The position numbers and the translations under genes are program-made. This document shows, one piece after another, positions 1-6,067 of a DNA stretch of 6,494 nucleotides (positions are counted from its first letter, which is position 1; the number at the start of each line of letters is the position of its first letter). Location of the stretch: contig JABMPI010000100.1 of assembly GCA_013203755.1 (NCBI GenBank), positions 1-6,494 of the forward strand, given 5' to 3'. The stretch is from Bacteroidota bacterium. Lineage in GTDB: Bacteria > Bacteroidota > Bacteroidia > Bacteroidales > Prolixibacteraceae. The notes beneath the pieces are model-generated. The model was not told the DNA's origin. It did no database searches and worked only from the letters and a program-made list of their open reading frames with translations.

Positions 1-1206
1 ACCCAGTTTTGCGAACACTTTTCCCGGTACAATAAACGCAATAAAGCAACCATGCATTTTGACCATCGCCCGGGAGAGTACCTGCAGGTTGATTTTGCAG
101 GAAGACCTTTGTATATAACCGATCCGGCGACCGGAGAAATCATTCCATGCCCTGTATTGGTTTGTGTATTGCCATACAGTAGTTACCTCTATGTTGAAGC
201 TTTGCCCTCGGCAAGGCAGGAACATTTATTTGGTGCCCTGTCAAGATGCCTGGAATACTTTGAAGGAGTACCACGCAATATCCTGAGCGATAACATGAAA
301 CAGTATGTTAAAAAGAACAATAAATATGAATTCAAATTTTCTGAAATGGTAGACCAGTGGGCATTGCATTATAACACGAACCTGGAAGCTACAAGGCCAC
401 GAAAACCAAAGGATAAACCAACGGCAGAGAATAACGTACGCATATCTTACCTAAGGGTTTATGCAAAGCTTAGAAATGAGGTATTTACCAATCTGTTTGA
501 ATTAAACCTAAGAATTAAGGAACTGGTAAAACAGCATGTCCAGTTACCTTTTCAAAAACAAACAGGTACACGCCTGGACCTGTTCTCCAAACAAGAGAAA
601 CATTGTTTGAAGCCTTTGCCTTCGGACCAGTTTATTGTTAAGCATATTACCTGGGGAAAGGTTTGGATGAACTATCATGTCTACCTGGGAGAAGACAACC
701 ATCGTTATAGTGTCCCTTACCAATATATAGGCCAGTCCACCAAGGTTGTTTATGATGAGCAGGATGTAGAGATTTTTATCGGTTTTAACCGGATTGCCAT
801 ACATAAAAGGGATTATCGCCTGGGTGGATATACCACCGTAGACGAACATATGCCTGAGAAGCACCTGAAGTACAACGAAACTCTCGGTTGGGATGCGGAT
901 TATTTTTTATCCGTTGGAAAAGGAATCGGTGAGTCTTCAGAGGAAGTATTCCGAAAAGTATTGGCATCCAAAGAATTTGTTGAGCAAACTTATTTATCCT
1001 GTAAAGGATTAAAGAGATTGTCAGAAATTTATGATCCCGGCCGGTTTGAAAGAGCTTGTAAAAGGGCATTAAAAGGCAGCAGGATAAACTATGGAATGAT
1101 AAAAAATATACTGGAAAAGAACCTGGACCAACTTGAGGAAAATCAACGATACCTGTTTTCTATTCCTGAACATGAGAATATCAGAGGGAAAAAATCTTAT
1201 AAATAA
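1..1206 (+). CDS. istA: IS21 transposase IstA, 5'-partial (window edge)
   Basis: This is the DDE-type transposase of an IS21-family element, the enzyme that cuts and joins the IS ends with help from IstB. The frame is open from base 1 (beginning TQFCEHFSRY), so the ATG at 52 is internal and the N-terminal DNA-binding part, probably 100 or more residues, lies outside the window. The catalytic triad can be seen: Asp in QVDFAG (codon at 91), Asp in LSDNMKQ (codon at 289) and Glu in PTAENNV (codon at 427). The C-terminal tail, EHENIRGKKSYK, is typical of IstA. The stop codon at 1204-1206 is followed 34 bp later by istB. No frameshift or stop is seen, so the visible part looks intact. The istA at the other end of the window belongs to a different lineage. 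Confidence 0.93.
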   Translation, partial: TQFCEHFSRYNKRNKATMHFDHRPGEYLQVDFAGRPLYITDPATGEIIPCPVLVCVLPYSSYLYVEALPSARQEHLFGALSRCLEYFEGVPRNILSDNMKQYVKKNNKYEFKFSEMVDQWALHYNTNLEATRPRKPKDKPTAENNVRISYLRVYAKLRNEVFTNLFELNLRIKELVKQHVQLPFQKQTGTRLDLFSKQEKHCLKPLPSDQFIVKHITWGKVWMNYHVYLGEDNHRYSVPYQYIGQSTKVVYDEQDVEIFIGFNRIAIHKRDYRLGGYTTVDEHMPEKHLKYNETLGWDADYFLSVGKGIGESSEEVFRKVLASKEFVEQTYLSCKGLKRLSEIYDPGRFERACKRALKGSRINYGMIKNILEKNLDQLEENQRYLFSIPEHENIRGKKSYK

Positions 1207-1891
1207 TCAGTATTTTCTTTAACATTTTAACTTATTAAAAATGAATACACAAATTACTTTAGACCACTTGGCACAACTAAAACTGACTGGTATGTCCAGG
1301 GTCTATCAGGCAGTTTTGGGGTTGCCTGTACAAAACCAACCATCGTTAAACCAGTTCATAGCAAAGCTTGTTGAAGCTGAAATGCAGGAAAGGGCATCCA
1401 GAAGGACGGCCACGTTTTTAAAACTGAGCAAACTCAGGTATGATGCAGTACTGGAACAGGTACACTGCAACCCGCAGCGTAACCTGACAAATGAAAAACT
1501 CCTGGCAGTTGCGGATTGCGGATTTATTGAACGGGCAGAAAACATACTGATTACCGGGGCTACCGGAAGTGGTAAAAGTTTTCTGGCATGTGCACTGGGA
1601 AGGCAGGCATGTACCCTTGGGTATCGTACATTGTATTTTGGAATAAACAGATTCCTCGAAAAAATATTACTCTCAAAACTCGATGGGACATACATTAAAT
1701 TGTTAAACCAGATTGAAAAAGCGGCTCTTATAATTATTGATGATTTTGGCCTGCACCCACTTGATGGAGCTACCCGTAGAACATTGCTCCAGATACTGGA
1801 AGACAGATACGGGTTAAAATCCACAATTATCGTTTCTCAACTTCCAATTGCCAAATGGTACGAGTACATCGGGGAATCTACAATATCAGAT
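1..1891 (+). mobile_element. Left IS21-family remnant (istA-istB, both ends missing)
   Basis: The istA and istB genes lie head to tail with a 34-bp gap, which is the standard IS21 layout. The left end and the start of istA lie outside the window. The right end, including the last part of istB and the right terminal repeat, is absent because the RIT element begins at istB codon 218. Without its right end this copy cannot transpose as a normal IS21 unless the missing piece lies elsewhere and is restored by excision of the RIT element. Confidence 0.85.
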
Positions 1892-1984
1892 TATCCTAAC
1901 TTTTTTATTATGCGAAGTAACACAACGGTATGCATTGATAACCATCTATTTAGTTGTTTTAGTTCCGCCGATTACTTCACATAA
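1241..1984 (+). CDS. istB: IS21 helper ATPase IstB, C-terminus replaced by RIT end sequence
   Basis: IstB is the AAA+ ATPase of the DnaC/IstB family that prepares target DNA for IstA. An N-terminal IstB domain (about residues 5-70) is followed by Walker A GATGSGKS (106-113), Walker B LIIIDDFG (163-170, acidic pair Asp167/Asp168) and a sensor-like IIVSQ (196-200). The protein resembles the family up to GESTISD, ending at Asp217. Family members normally continue with an AILDR-like C-terminal helix of roughly 25-40 residues. Here the next 30 codons (YPNFFIMRSN and onward, 1892-1981) are RIT end sequence read in frame until a TAA at 1982-1984. The start at 1241 follows an A-rich leader and matches the start of the second IstB in this window. 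The ATPase core is intact, but the lid or C-terminal helix is lost, so function is probably impaired. Confidence 0.9.
   Translation: MNTQITLDHLAQLKLTGMSRVYQAVLGLPVQNQPSLNQFIAKLVEAEMQERASRRTATFLKLSKLRYDAVLEQVHCNPQRNLTNEKLLAVADCGFIERAENILITGATGSGKSFLACALGRQACTLGYRTLYFGINRFLEKILLSKLDGTYIKLLNQIEKAALIIIDDFGLHPLDGATRRTLLQILEDRYGLKSTIIVSQLPIAKWYEYIGESTISDYPNFFIMRSNTTVCIDNHLFSCFSSADYFT
1887..1920. repeat. Left terminal inverted repeat of the RIT element
   Basis: These 34 bases are repeated without mismatch, inverted, at 5388-5421. The outer five (CAGAT, 1887-1891) also fit the istB reading frame, as codon 216/217 sequence, so they may come from the target. The element proper probably begins at 1892 (TATCC). 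The inner part holds TTATGCGAAGTAA (1908-1920). Sequence similarity to the other end stops directly after 1920. Confidence 0.88.
1972..1984. repeat. Inner inverted motif at the left RIT end
   Basis: TTACTTCACATAA is the reverse complement, at 12 of 13 positions, of TTATGCGAAGTAA at 1908-1920, with 51 bp between them. The pair looks like an outer and an inner recombinase-binding site. The TAA stop of the fused istB frame falls inside it. The rest of 1892-1993 holds no gene of its own. No clear hairpin and T-run terminator is seen after ritC. Confidence 0.6.
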
Positions 1985-1993
1985 AATTTTACC

Positions 1994-3028
1994 TTATTTA
2001 GTAAGATTTTTCAGCATCACCATTAATTCATTGTTACCCTTCCAGATTGGTATATTATCAACAGTTATATTTTTATATGCATTCTTTACCGCTTCAAAGG
2101 TAAATTTAGGATTCATCCGAGCATATATTTCCGTGGTTAATACCGATTTATGTCCCAGAAAATCTCTAATATGTATCAGTTCGACCTTTGATTCCAATAA
2201 ATGCATAGCTTTGGAATGCCTTAGGTCATGGCAACTCAAATGATTAGGTACCAATGAAGGATTCTTCTCGTTAGCCATCTTTACATATTTTACCAGGATA
2301 TTATTAACCCCGTTACGTGTCATCTTTTGCCCCTGATAATTTGGGAACAAAGGTTTTTGAGCATTTTCCCTGTTTAAAAGGCCACTTAGGGTCATGTATT
2401 GCCTTAGCAATCCTACCTGCTTATCGGGAAGAGGGATTGGCCTGTATTTATTGCCCTTCCCATGCAAGATAACCCTATATGGTTTGTTTGTAATGAATAG
2501 GGATGAAGGTGTCAGATCAATAATCTCCTGAACCCTTGCGGCACTTTCATACATCAAGGATAATAATGCAAGGTTCCGGAGCCCTTTGGATCTTTGAGTG
2601 TCAGGCTGCAGCAATAACAGTTTCATACCATCGATATTCAGATAGTTCAATACTTTACTTTTTGTCTTTTTAGCAGGAATAGATAATATTTGATGACAAT
2701 CAAATAAATGGCTTGGGATCATATATTCAGCATATTTAATGAAAGAAGATATGGCTGCTAATCGCTGATTGCGAGTAGCCTCACCACAGCCCCTTTCTCT
2801 TTGGAGCCAATCAAGGAAGTCGGTTACCAAATCCCTGTTTAGATGAGTGAATAACAGTCTGGTAACAGGTACGTTCCTGATCACGTGCATATATTTGATG
2901 AACAGGATAAACGTATAGCTGTATGATTTTACTGTATTTATACTAACCCCTTTTTCATGAGGCAGGTAGTTGTTCAGAAAGCCGGATAGGAGCCGGGCAA
3001 AGTCACTTACTTGTTTCATGGCTATCAT
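1994..3028 (-). CDS. ritC: Tyrosine recombinase RitC (third gene of the RIT operon)
   Basis: This is a site-specific recombinase of the tyrosine (phage integrase/XerCD-like) family, 344 residues. It has an N-terminal core-binding domain (about 8-105, including NTVKSYSYTFILFIKYM) and a catalytic domain (about 128-318). The catalytic residues can be placed: Arg165 in ESAARVQEI, Lys191 in LHGKGNK, His267 and Arg270 in CHDLRH, His293 in LGHKS and nucleophile Tyr302 in EIYARM. Its ATG overlaps the ritB stop as ATGA (3025-3028), so translation is probably coupled. The nearby in-frame ATG at codon 4 is an alternative start. The gene ends about 100 bp from the left element end. By analogy with the RIT class it acts together with RitA and RitB on the element ends. 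The exact role of each protein is not established by the sequence. Confidence 0.93.
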   Translation of the reverse strand: MIAMKQVSDFARLLSGFLNNYLPHEKGVSINTVKSYSYTFILFIKYMHVIRNVPVTRLLFTHLNRDLVTDFLDWLQRERGCGEATRNQRLAAISSFIKYAEYMIPSHLFDCHQILSIPAKKTKSKVLNYLNIDGMKLLLLQPDTQRSKGLRNLALLSLMYESAARVQEIIDLTPSSLFITNKPYRVILHGKGNKYRPIPLPDKQVGLLRQYMTLSGLLNRENAQKPLFPNYQGQKMTRNGVNNILVKYVKMANEKNPSLVPNHLSCHDLRHSKAMHLLESKVELIHIRDFLGHKSVLTTEIYARMNPKFTFEAVKNAYKNITVDNIPIWKGNNELMVMLKNLTK

Positions 3029-4017
3029 TTAATTTTATCTGGAATATCCGGTAGTATATCCACATACAACCCTTCGGTATTTTTCAGCAGCTCTGGGTAT
3101 ATTTGTGAGGTAAGTCTTATATACTGTTCAGTGGATTCAAGCGACTGATGCCCAAGATAAGCCGAAAGATAGGGCCATGAGCAGTATAGGTCTAACCCTT
3201 CATGAGAAAGATTTAAGAAAGAATGACAGGCAAAGGTGTGACGGATATCGTGGATCCTGGGACCATTTTTTTTGCCTGTATAAGGGATTTCTGCCAAAGT
3301 AAGTGCCTTCCGGAACCAGCGATGTACAGAACTATGTTTACATGCTTCACCATTTAATGAAACAAAGAATGGACCATTTTCACGTTTCAATCCTATGACA
3401 GGAAGCTTATCCCGGTGTTCCAGATAGTCTTTGCAGACAGCGGTAAGTGAGTCCGAGATGGGTACCAATCTGTCTTTCCCATTTTTTGTATCTCTTAAGG
3501 TCAGGTATCTCCCATTAATATTTACATCCTTGTTTTTTAAAGATAAAGCCTCACTGATACGAATACCTGTCCCATAAAGTAACCTTAGAAGGCAGGGAAT
3601 GATCAACAAACAGGAATAAACATTCCTGCATCTCAGCCTCATACTGTCGCAGGCATGGAATATTGCATTAAGCTCTTCATGGGAATAGATGTAAGGGATA
3701 AATGTTCTTTCCGGGTATTTAGGTAGTTTGGGGACGTAGGTTTTAATACCCTGATCACGGAGGTATTCTGCAAACTGTTTTACCAACTTTACTTTACTAT
3801 ATATGGTCAACTCAGCTTCATTATGGCCTCTATCGGCCCATTTGTCCGATATCTCTTTGGTTAATCCGAGGTTTGTATGGTCTTGGTTAAGTATAAACTG
3901 ATCAAAAGTGTAGAGGAGCCTTTCCTCTTCTTTATATTTATAACCGAGGCTTCTTTTCAAACCGATAAATTCATTAATATACGGAGCGAATACACTCCAA
4001 AATAATTTATTGCTCAT
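3025..4017 (-). CDS. ritB: Tyrosine recombinase RitB (second gene of the RIT operon)
   Basis: This site-specific tyrosine recombinase has 330 residues. A core-binding SAM-like domain (about 8-95, starting PYINEFIGLKRSLGY) precedes the catalytic domain (about 108-310). The catalytic set is complete: Arg153 in YGTGIRISEAL, Lys178 in DTKNGKD, His256 and Arg259 in RIHDIRHTF, His290 in YLGHQS and nucleophile Tyr299 in TEQYIRL. A stretch of about 20 residues between HTFACHSF and YLSAYLGH (LNLSHEGLDLYCSWP) lengthens the segment before the His290 motif compared with XerC/D. The start at 4017 overlaps the ritA stop by ATGA, and its stop overlaps the ritC start in the same way. It is very probably co-transcribed and co-translated with both and is needed at a fixed ratio to them. 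Confidence 0.93.
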   Translation of the reverse strand: MSNKLFWSVFAPYINEFIGLKRSLGYKYKEEERLLYTFDQFILNQDHTNLGLTKEISDKWADRGHNEAELTIYSKVKLVKQFAEYLRDQGIKTYVPKLPKYPERTFIPYIYSHEELNAIFHACDSMRLRCRNVYSCLLIIPCLLRLLYGTGIRISEALSLKNKDVNINGRYLTLRDTKNGKDRLVPISDSLTAVCKDYLEHRDKLPVIGLKRENGPFFVSLNGEACKHSSVHRWFRKALTLAEIPYTGKKNGPRIHDIRHTFACHSFLNLSHEGLDLYCSWPYLSAYLGHQSLESTEQYIRLTSQIYPELLKNTEGLYVDILPDIPDKIK

Positions 4018-5264
4018 GATAATAACAGGCCTCCTTCCTGGTTGTAAAAAAGCGGATCAACAAGAGGAACTTCCAATGCACATTGGCTAAGGGATTCAGT
4101 ATCTATCCGTATATAATGCCGGGTTGAAGTTGTGTTTTTATGGCCGAGAACTTCGCTTATCACAGGGAGGGACTGTTTATTATTAAGTAATTCCTTAACC
4201 AGGCTATTGCGGAGGGCATGGCCCCCATGTCTCCTGCTCGTTGATTTAAATCCTGCATTGGAAAATCTTCGATTTATCATGTTGGCAATGGTTTGCGGAC
4301 GAACAGGAAGGAATGGGGAGATTACCAGCAAAAAAACATACTGCTCGTCAGATTTGGGCCTACCATATTGGATATAATCAAGAAGTGCATTCCCAACTAT
4401 CGGTAACAATGGAAGAATAATATCTTTACCAGTCTTATATTGATTAAGGATGATTTTACTTTGATCCCAGTGTAAGTTCTCGAACCGAAGATTTGCGATA
4501 TCGGATACCCTTAATCCGAGATATGCGGCAAACACTAAAATAGCGTAGTCCCTCTTTCCCACAACATTTCCTCTGTCAACTGATTCCAACAGCTTTCCTA
4601 TTTCTTCTTCCGTATAATAAGCAGGTAATTTGTTTTGTTTCTGATAATTGTCCTTTGGAATGAAAGTCGCGATATTAGTGGTGATGATTCCATTCTCATA
4701 AAGGAATATGAAAAATCCACGTAAATCCATCAACGTATCGTGGATTAGCGATCTTTTATTTATATCAAGGCTTTTGATAAAAGTGATAATGTGGTGATGT
4801 CTGATATTAGGAATACTGAAAATGCCATTCGTCGAGAGCCAGAAATTAAAATTGCTCATGTGGCTTTCTATCTTATCAAGTGTGTTCTTTCTTAAACGAC
4901 GAGATCGCTTATAAGCAAGAAAATCCTTCATCTGAAAACCAATAGAACCTTCTAAATATCTAACTTTACATTTCCGTTGTACGGAACCATTCTCCATATA
5001 CTCAGAAAGCACAGAGACGGACTTTTCAATGAGTTTTTCTTTTTCAATTAATTCTTCATGAGTTCTACCCTTATAAAACTCGAGTAAAAACTCTTTGCAC
5101 ACCGCAGAGTTAATAAATTTCAGCCCATGCTTTCCCATATACTCCTTAACAGGAAGCCATCGACTTCGGTAATGACGAAGCGTAACATACTTGTAAGAAA
5201 ATTCCTCCTTTAGGTAATTGTATGCCTTTGAGGTAATCTCTTCGTAATCGAAATTGTTATGCAT
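4014..5264 (-). CDS. ritA: Tyrosine recombinase RitA (first gene of the RIT operon)
   Basis: This is the largest of the three recombinases, with 416 residues. It has an N-terminal extension (about 1-105), rich in charged and aromatic residues and of no recognised fold. A core-binding domain (about 110-200, FLAYKRSRRLRKNTLDKIE onward) and a catalytic domain (about 213-390) follow. Catalytic residues: Arg252 in YLGLRVSDI, Lys277 in QYKTGKD, His349 and Arg352 in GHALRNS, His375 in VLGHKN and nucleophile Tyr384 in TRHYIRI. A hydrophobic tail follows (LVDPLFYNQEGGLLLS). The start at 5264 is the first ATG after an in-frame stop at 5271-5273, so no longer protein is possible from an ATG. The gene is first in the operon. 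The extra N-terminal region may bind arm-type sites or partner recombinases, but that is inference. Confidence 0.93.
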   Translation of the reverse strand: MHNNFDYEEITSKAYNYLKEEFSYKYVTLRHYRSRWLPVKEYMGKHGLKFINSAVCKEFLLEFYKGRTHEELIEKEKLIEKSVSVLSEYMENGSVQRKCKVRYLEGSIGFQMKDFLAYKRSRRLRKNTLDKIESHMSNFNFWLSTNGIFSIPNIRHHHIITFIKSLDINKRSLIHDTLMDLRGFFIFLYENGIITTNIATFIPKDNYQKQNKLPAYYTEEEIGKLLESVDRGNVVGKRDYAILVFAAYLGLRVSDIANLRFENLHWDQSKIILNQYKTGKDIILPLLPIVGNALLDYIQYGRPKSDEQYVFLLVISPFLPVRPQTIANMINRRFSNAGFKSTSRRHGGHALRNSLVKELLNNKQSLPVISEVLGHKNTTSTRHYIRIDTESLSQCALEVPLVDPLFYNQEGGLLLS

Positions 5265-5266
5265 AA
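5257..5266. promoter_or_regulatory. Perfect palindrome over the ritA start codon
   Basis: TTATGCATAA is a perfect 10-bp palindrome containing the ritA ATG (5262-5264). Its half, TTATGC, is shared with the recombinase-site-like motifs at both element ends. It could be a binding site through which a Rit protein limits its own expression, or it could be chance in AT-rich DNA. Confidence 0.3.
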
Positions 5267-5324
5267 TAATTTAATTTAGTGGAACTTAAAATCAAGGCTA
5301 TAGCCCAAGTCACAAAGGAAAATA

Positions 5325-5333
5325 TTATGCAAA
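5325..5333. repeat. Inner motif copy 1 at the right RIT end
   Basis: TTATGCAAA occurs here and again at 5351-5359, with 26 bp between starts. Both are inverted relative to TTATGCGAA within the right terminal repeat. They are candidate subterminal recombinase-binding sites. Confidence 0.5.
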
Positions 5334-5350
5334 CAAAATGATGATGCCAA

Positions 5351-5359
5351 TTATGCAAA
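5351..5359. repeat. Inner motif copy 2 at the right RIT end
   Basis: This second TTATGCAAA lies 32 bp inside TTCGCATAA (5392-5400) of the right terminal repeat and is inverted to it. The stop codon of the fused right istB frame (5351-5353) falls in this motif, just as the left istB stop falls in the inner motif at the left end. Confidence 0.5.
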
Positions 5360-6067
5360 TGATTGATCAACAGGGGTACTCAGAAAATTACTTCGCATAA
5401 TAAAAAAGTTAGGATAATCTGCAATTGTACCTTCACCAATAACATCGTACCAAACCGAAACGGGTATTTGTGATACAACAATTGTTGAAGTTTTATTGAA
5501 CCTGTCATCGATAATATCCATCAAAGCCTCACGACTATGGTTGTCCAGTGCTTGCAACCCAAAATCATCCAAAATTAGCAAGTCTGTTTTTTGCAACTTG
5601 TTCAATTCTTTCAAGTAGGTGCCATCGGTTTTTGCCAGTTTGAGGCGAGCAAATAAACGTGCTGTGTTCGAATACAGTGTTCTCAATCCGTTGAAACAAG
5701 CCTGGTGCCCAAGTGCTTGTGCAAGATAGCTTTTACCAACTCCCGATGCCCCGGTGACAATAAGGTTTTCTTTTCGCTTAATAAAATCGAGTGTTGCAAG
5801 GCGGTTAAACATATTGCGATCGAGATTCCGGGCAGGTTCAAAACGTACTTCCTGGACACTTGCTTTTTGTTTGAAAGCAGCCTGTTTCAAGAGTCGTTCT
5901 ATTTTCTGGTTCTGCCTGTTTTCCCATTCGTGGTCGGTAAGCAGAGCCAGATACTCATCGGGGGTGAAGCCCTCTATGCCATTGTTTTTTACATGTTGCA
6001 AATGCAGTTCTGCCATTGAGCTGATGCGCATCTGCCGTAGTTTTTCAACTGTTTGATTGTTGTTCAT
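5351..6067 (-). CDS. istB: IS21 helper ATPase IstB of a second lineage, C-terminus replaced by RIT end
   Basis: This AAA+ helper ATPase belongs to a second IS21-family element. It has Walker A GASGVGKS (106-113), Walker B LLILDDFG (163-170, Asp167/Asp168) and sensor-like IVVSQ (196-200). The N-terminal IstB domain covers about residues 5-70. The native sequence ends at GEGTIAD, Asp217. It is followed by 21 codons from the RIT end (YPNFFIMRSN, then FLSTPVDQSFA) and a TAA at 5351-5353. The first ten of these residues are identical to the tail on the left IstB, while the upstream 217 residues of the two proteins differ at roughly half of positions. The start at 6067 is the ATG after an AT-rich 19-bp gap from istA. 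Loss of the usual C-terminal helix probably impairs function. The gene points into ritA and may feed transcription into it. Confidence 0.9.
   Translation of the reverse strand: MNNNQTVEKLRQMRISSMAELHLQHVKNNGIEGFTPDEYLALLTDHEWENRQNQKIERLLKQAAFKQKASVQEVRFEPARNLDRNMFNRLATLDFIKRKENLIVTGASGVGKSYLAQALGHQACFNGLRTLYSNTARLFARLKLAKTDGTYLKELNKLQKTDLLILDDFGLQALDNHSREALMDIIDDRFNKTSTIVVSQIPVSVWYDVIGEGTIADYPNFFIMRSNFLSTPVDQSFA
5388..5421. repeat. Right terminal inverted repeat of the RIT element
   Basis: This is an exact inverted copy of 1887-1920. The outer five bases (5417-5421) read as codon 216/217 sequence of the right istB on the - strand, so the element proper probably ends at 5416. The repeat ends abruptly inward at 5388. 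Confidence 0.88.

Larger units (their letters stand above)
5265..5387 (-). promoter_or_regulatory. Leader and presumed promoter region of the rit operon
   Basis: This is the only stretch upstream of ritA inside the element, so the operon promoter must lie here, in the adjacent terminal repeat, or in the neighbouring istB remnant. It contains several TTTG words, but I find no clean Bacteroidota pair (TTTG, 19-21 bp, TAnnTTTG). No Shine-Dalgarno sequence precedes ritA, and the bases directly upstream are AT-only. Transcription could also enter from another element, but the right istB is on the same strand, directly upstream, and could drive read-through into ritA. Confidence 0.4.
1892..5416 (-). 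mobile_element. RIT element (recombinase in trio), complete
   Basis: This 3.5-kb element has three overlapping tyrosine recombinase genes in one operon and no cargo. It is bounded by perfect inverted repeats and placed exactly between two interrupted istB genes. The order and sizes (416, 330 and 344 residues) fit the published RIT class, in which RitA, RitB and RitC are always together. The boundaries are set by the point where two unrelated istB genes both switch to identical sequence. They are uncertain by up to five bases at each end because CAGAT is shared. No direct target duplication is seen, but the outer flanks come from different IS elements, so its absence is not informative. All three active sites look intact, so the element may be mobile. 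Confidence 0.88.

Noticed and set aside
544..1069. Two - strand open frames (544-864 and 785-1069) inside istA
   Set aside because: They are antisense shadows of the istA coding region without motifs of their own.
1306..1824. 172-codon open frame on the - strand within the left istB
   Set aside because: It lies wholly antisense to a well-supported istB, and its translation shows no recognisable family or motif.
1908..1984. Transcription terminator formed by the inverted motifs at the left end
   Set aside because: The 51-bp separation would give a very large loop with an AT-rich stem, and no T-run follows the stem on the ritC strand. Binding sites explain the repeat better.
1848..2243. 131-codon + strand frame running across the left RIT boundary
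   Set aside because: It overlaps istB in another frame and runs antisense to the 3' part of ritC. It crosses the insertion junction, so it cannot be an old gene.
4132..4377. 81-codon + strand frame inside ritA
   Set aside because: It is antisense to the ritA catalytic domain and has no supporting feature.
1994..5264. Integron, conjugative transposon or prophage integrase module
   Set aside because: There is no excisionase, attC array, conjugation or phage gene. The three-gene overlapping layout between terminal inverted repeats fits a RIT element better.
1881..5430. Direct target-site duplication around the RIT element
   Set aside because: The shared CAGAT lies in inverted, not direct, orientation on the two sides, and is explained by the same istB codons being present in both flanks.
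5705..6056. Two overlapping + strand frames opposite the right istB
   Set aside because: They are shadows of the Walker A and N-terminal region of istB. Basic and cysteine-rich composition alone is not evidence of a gene.
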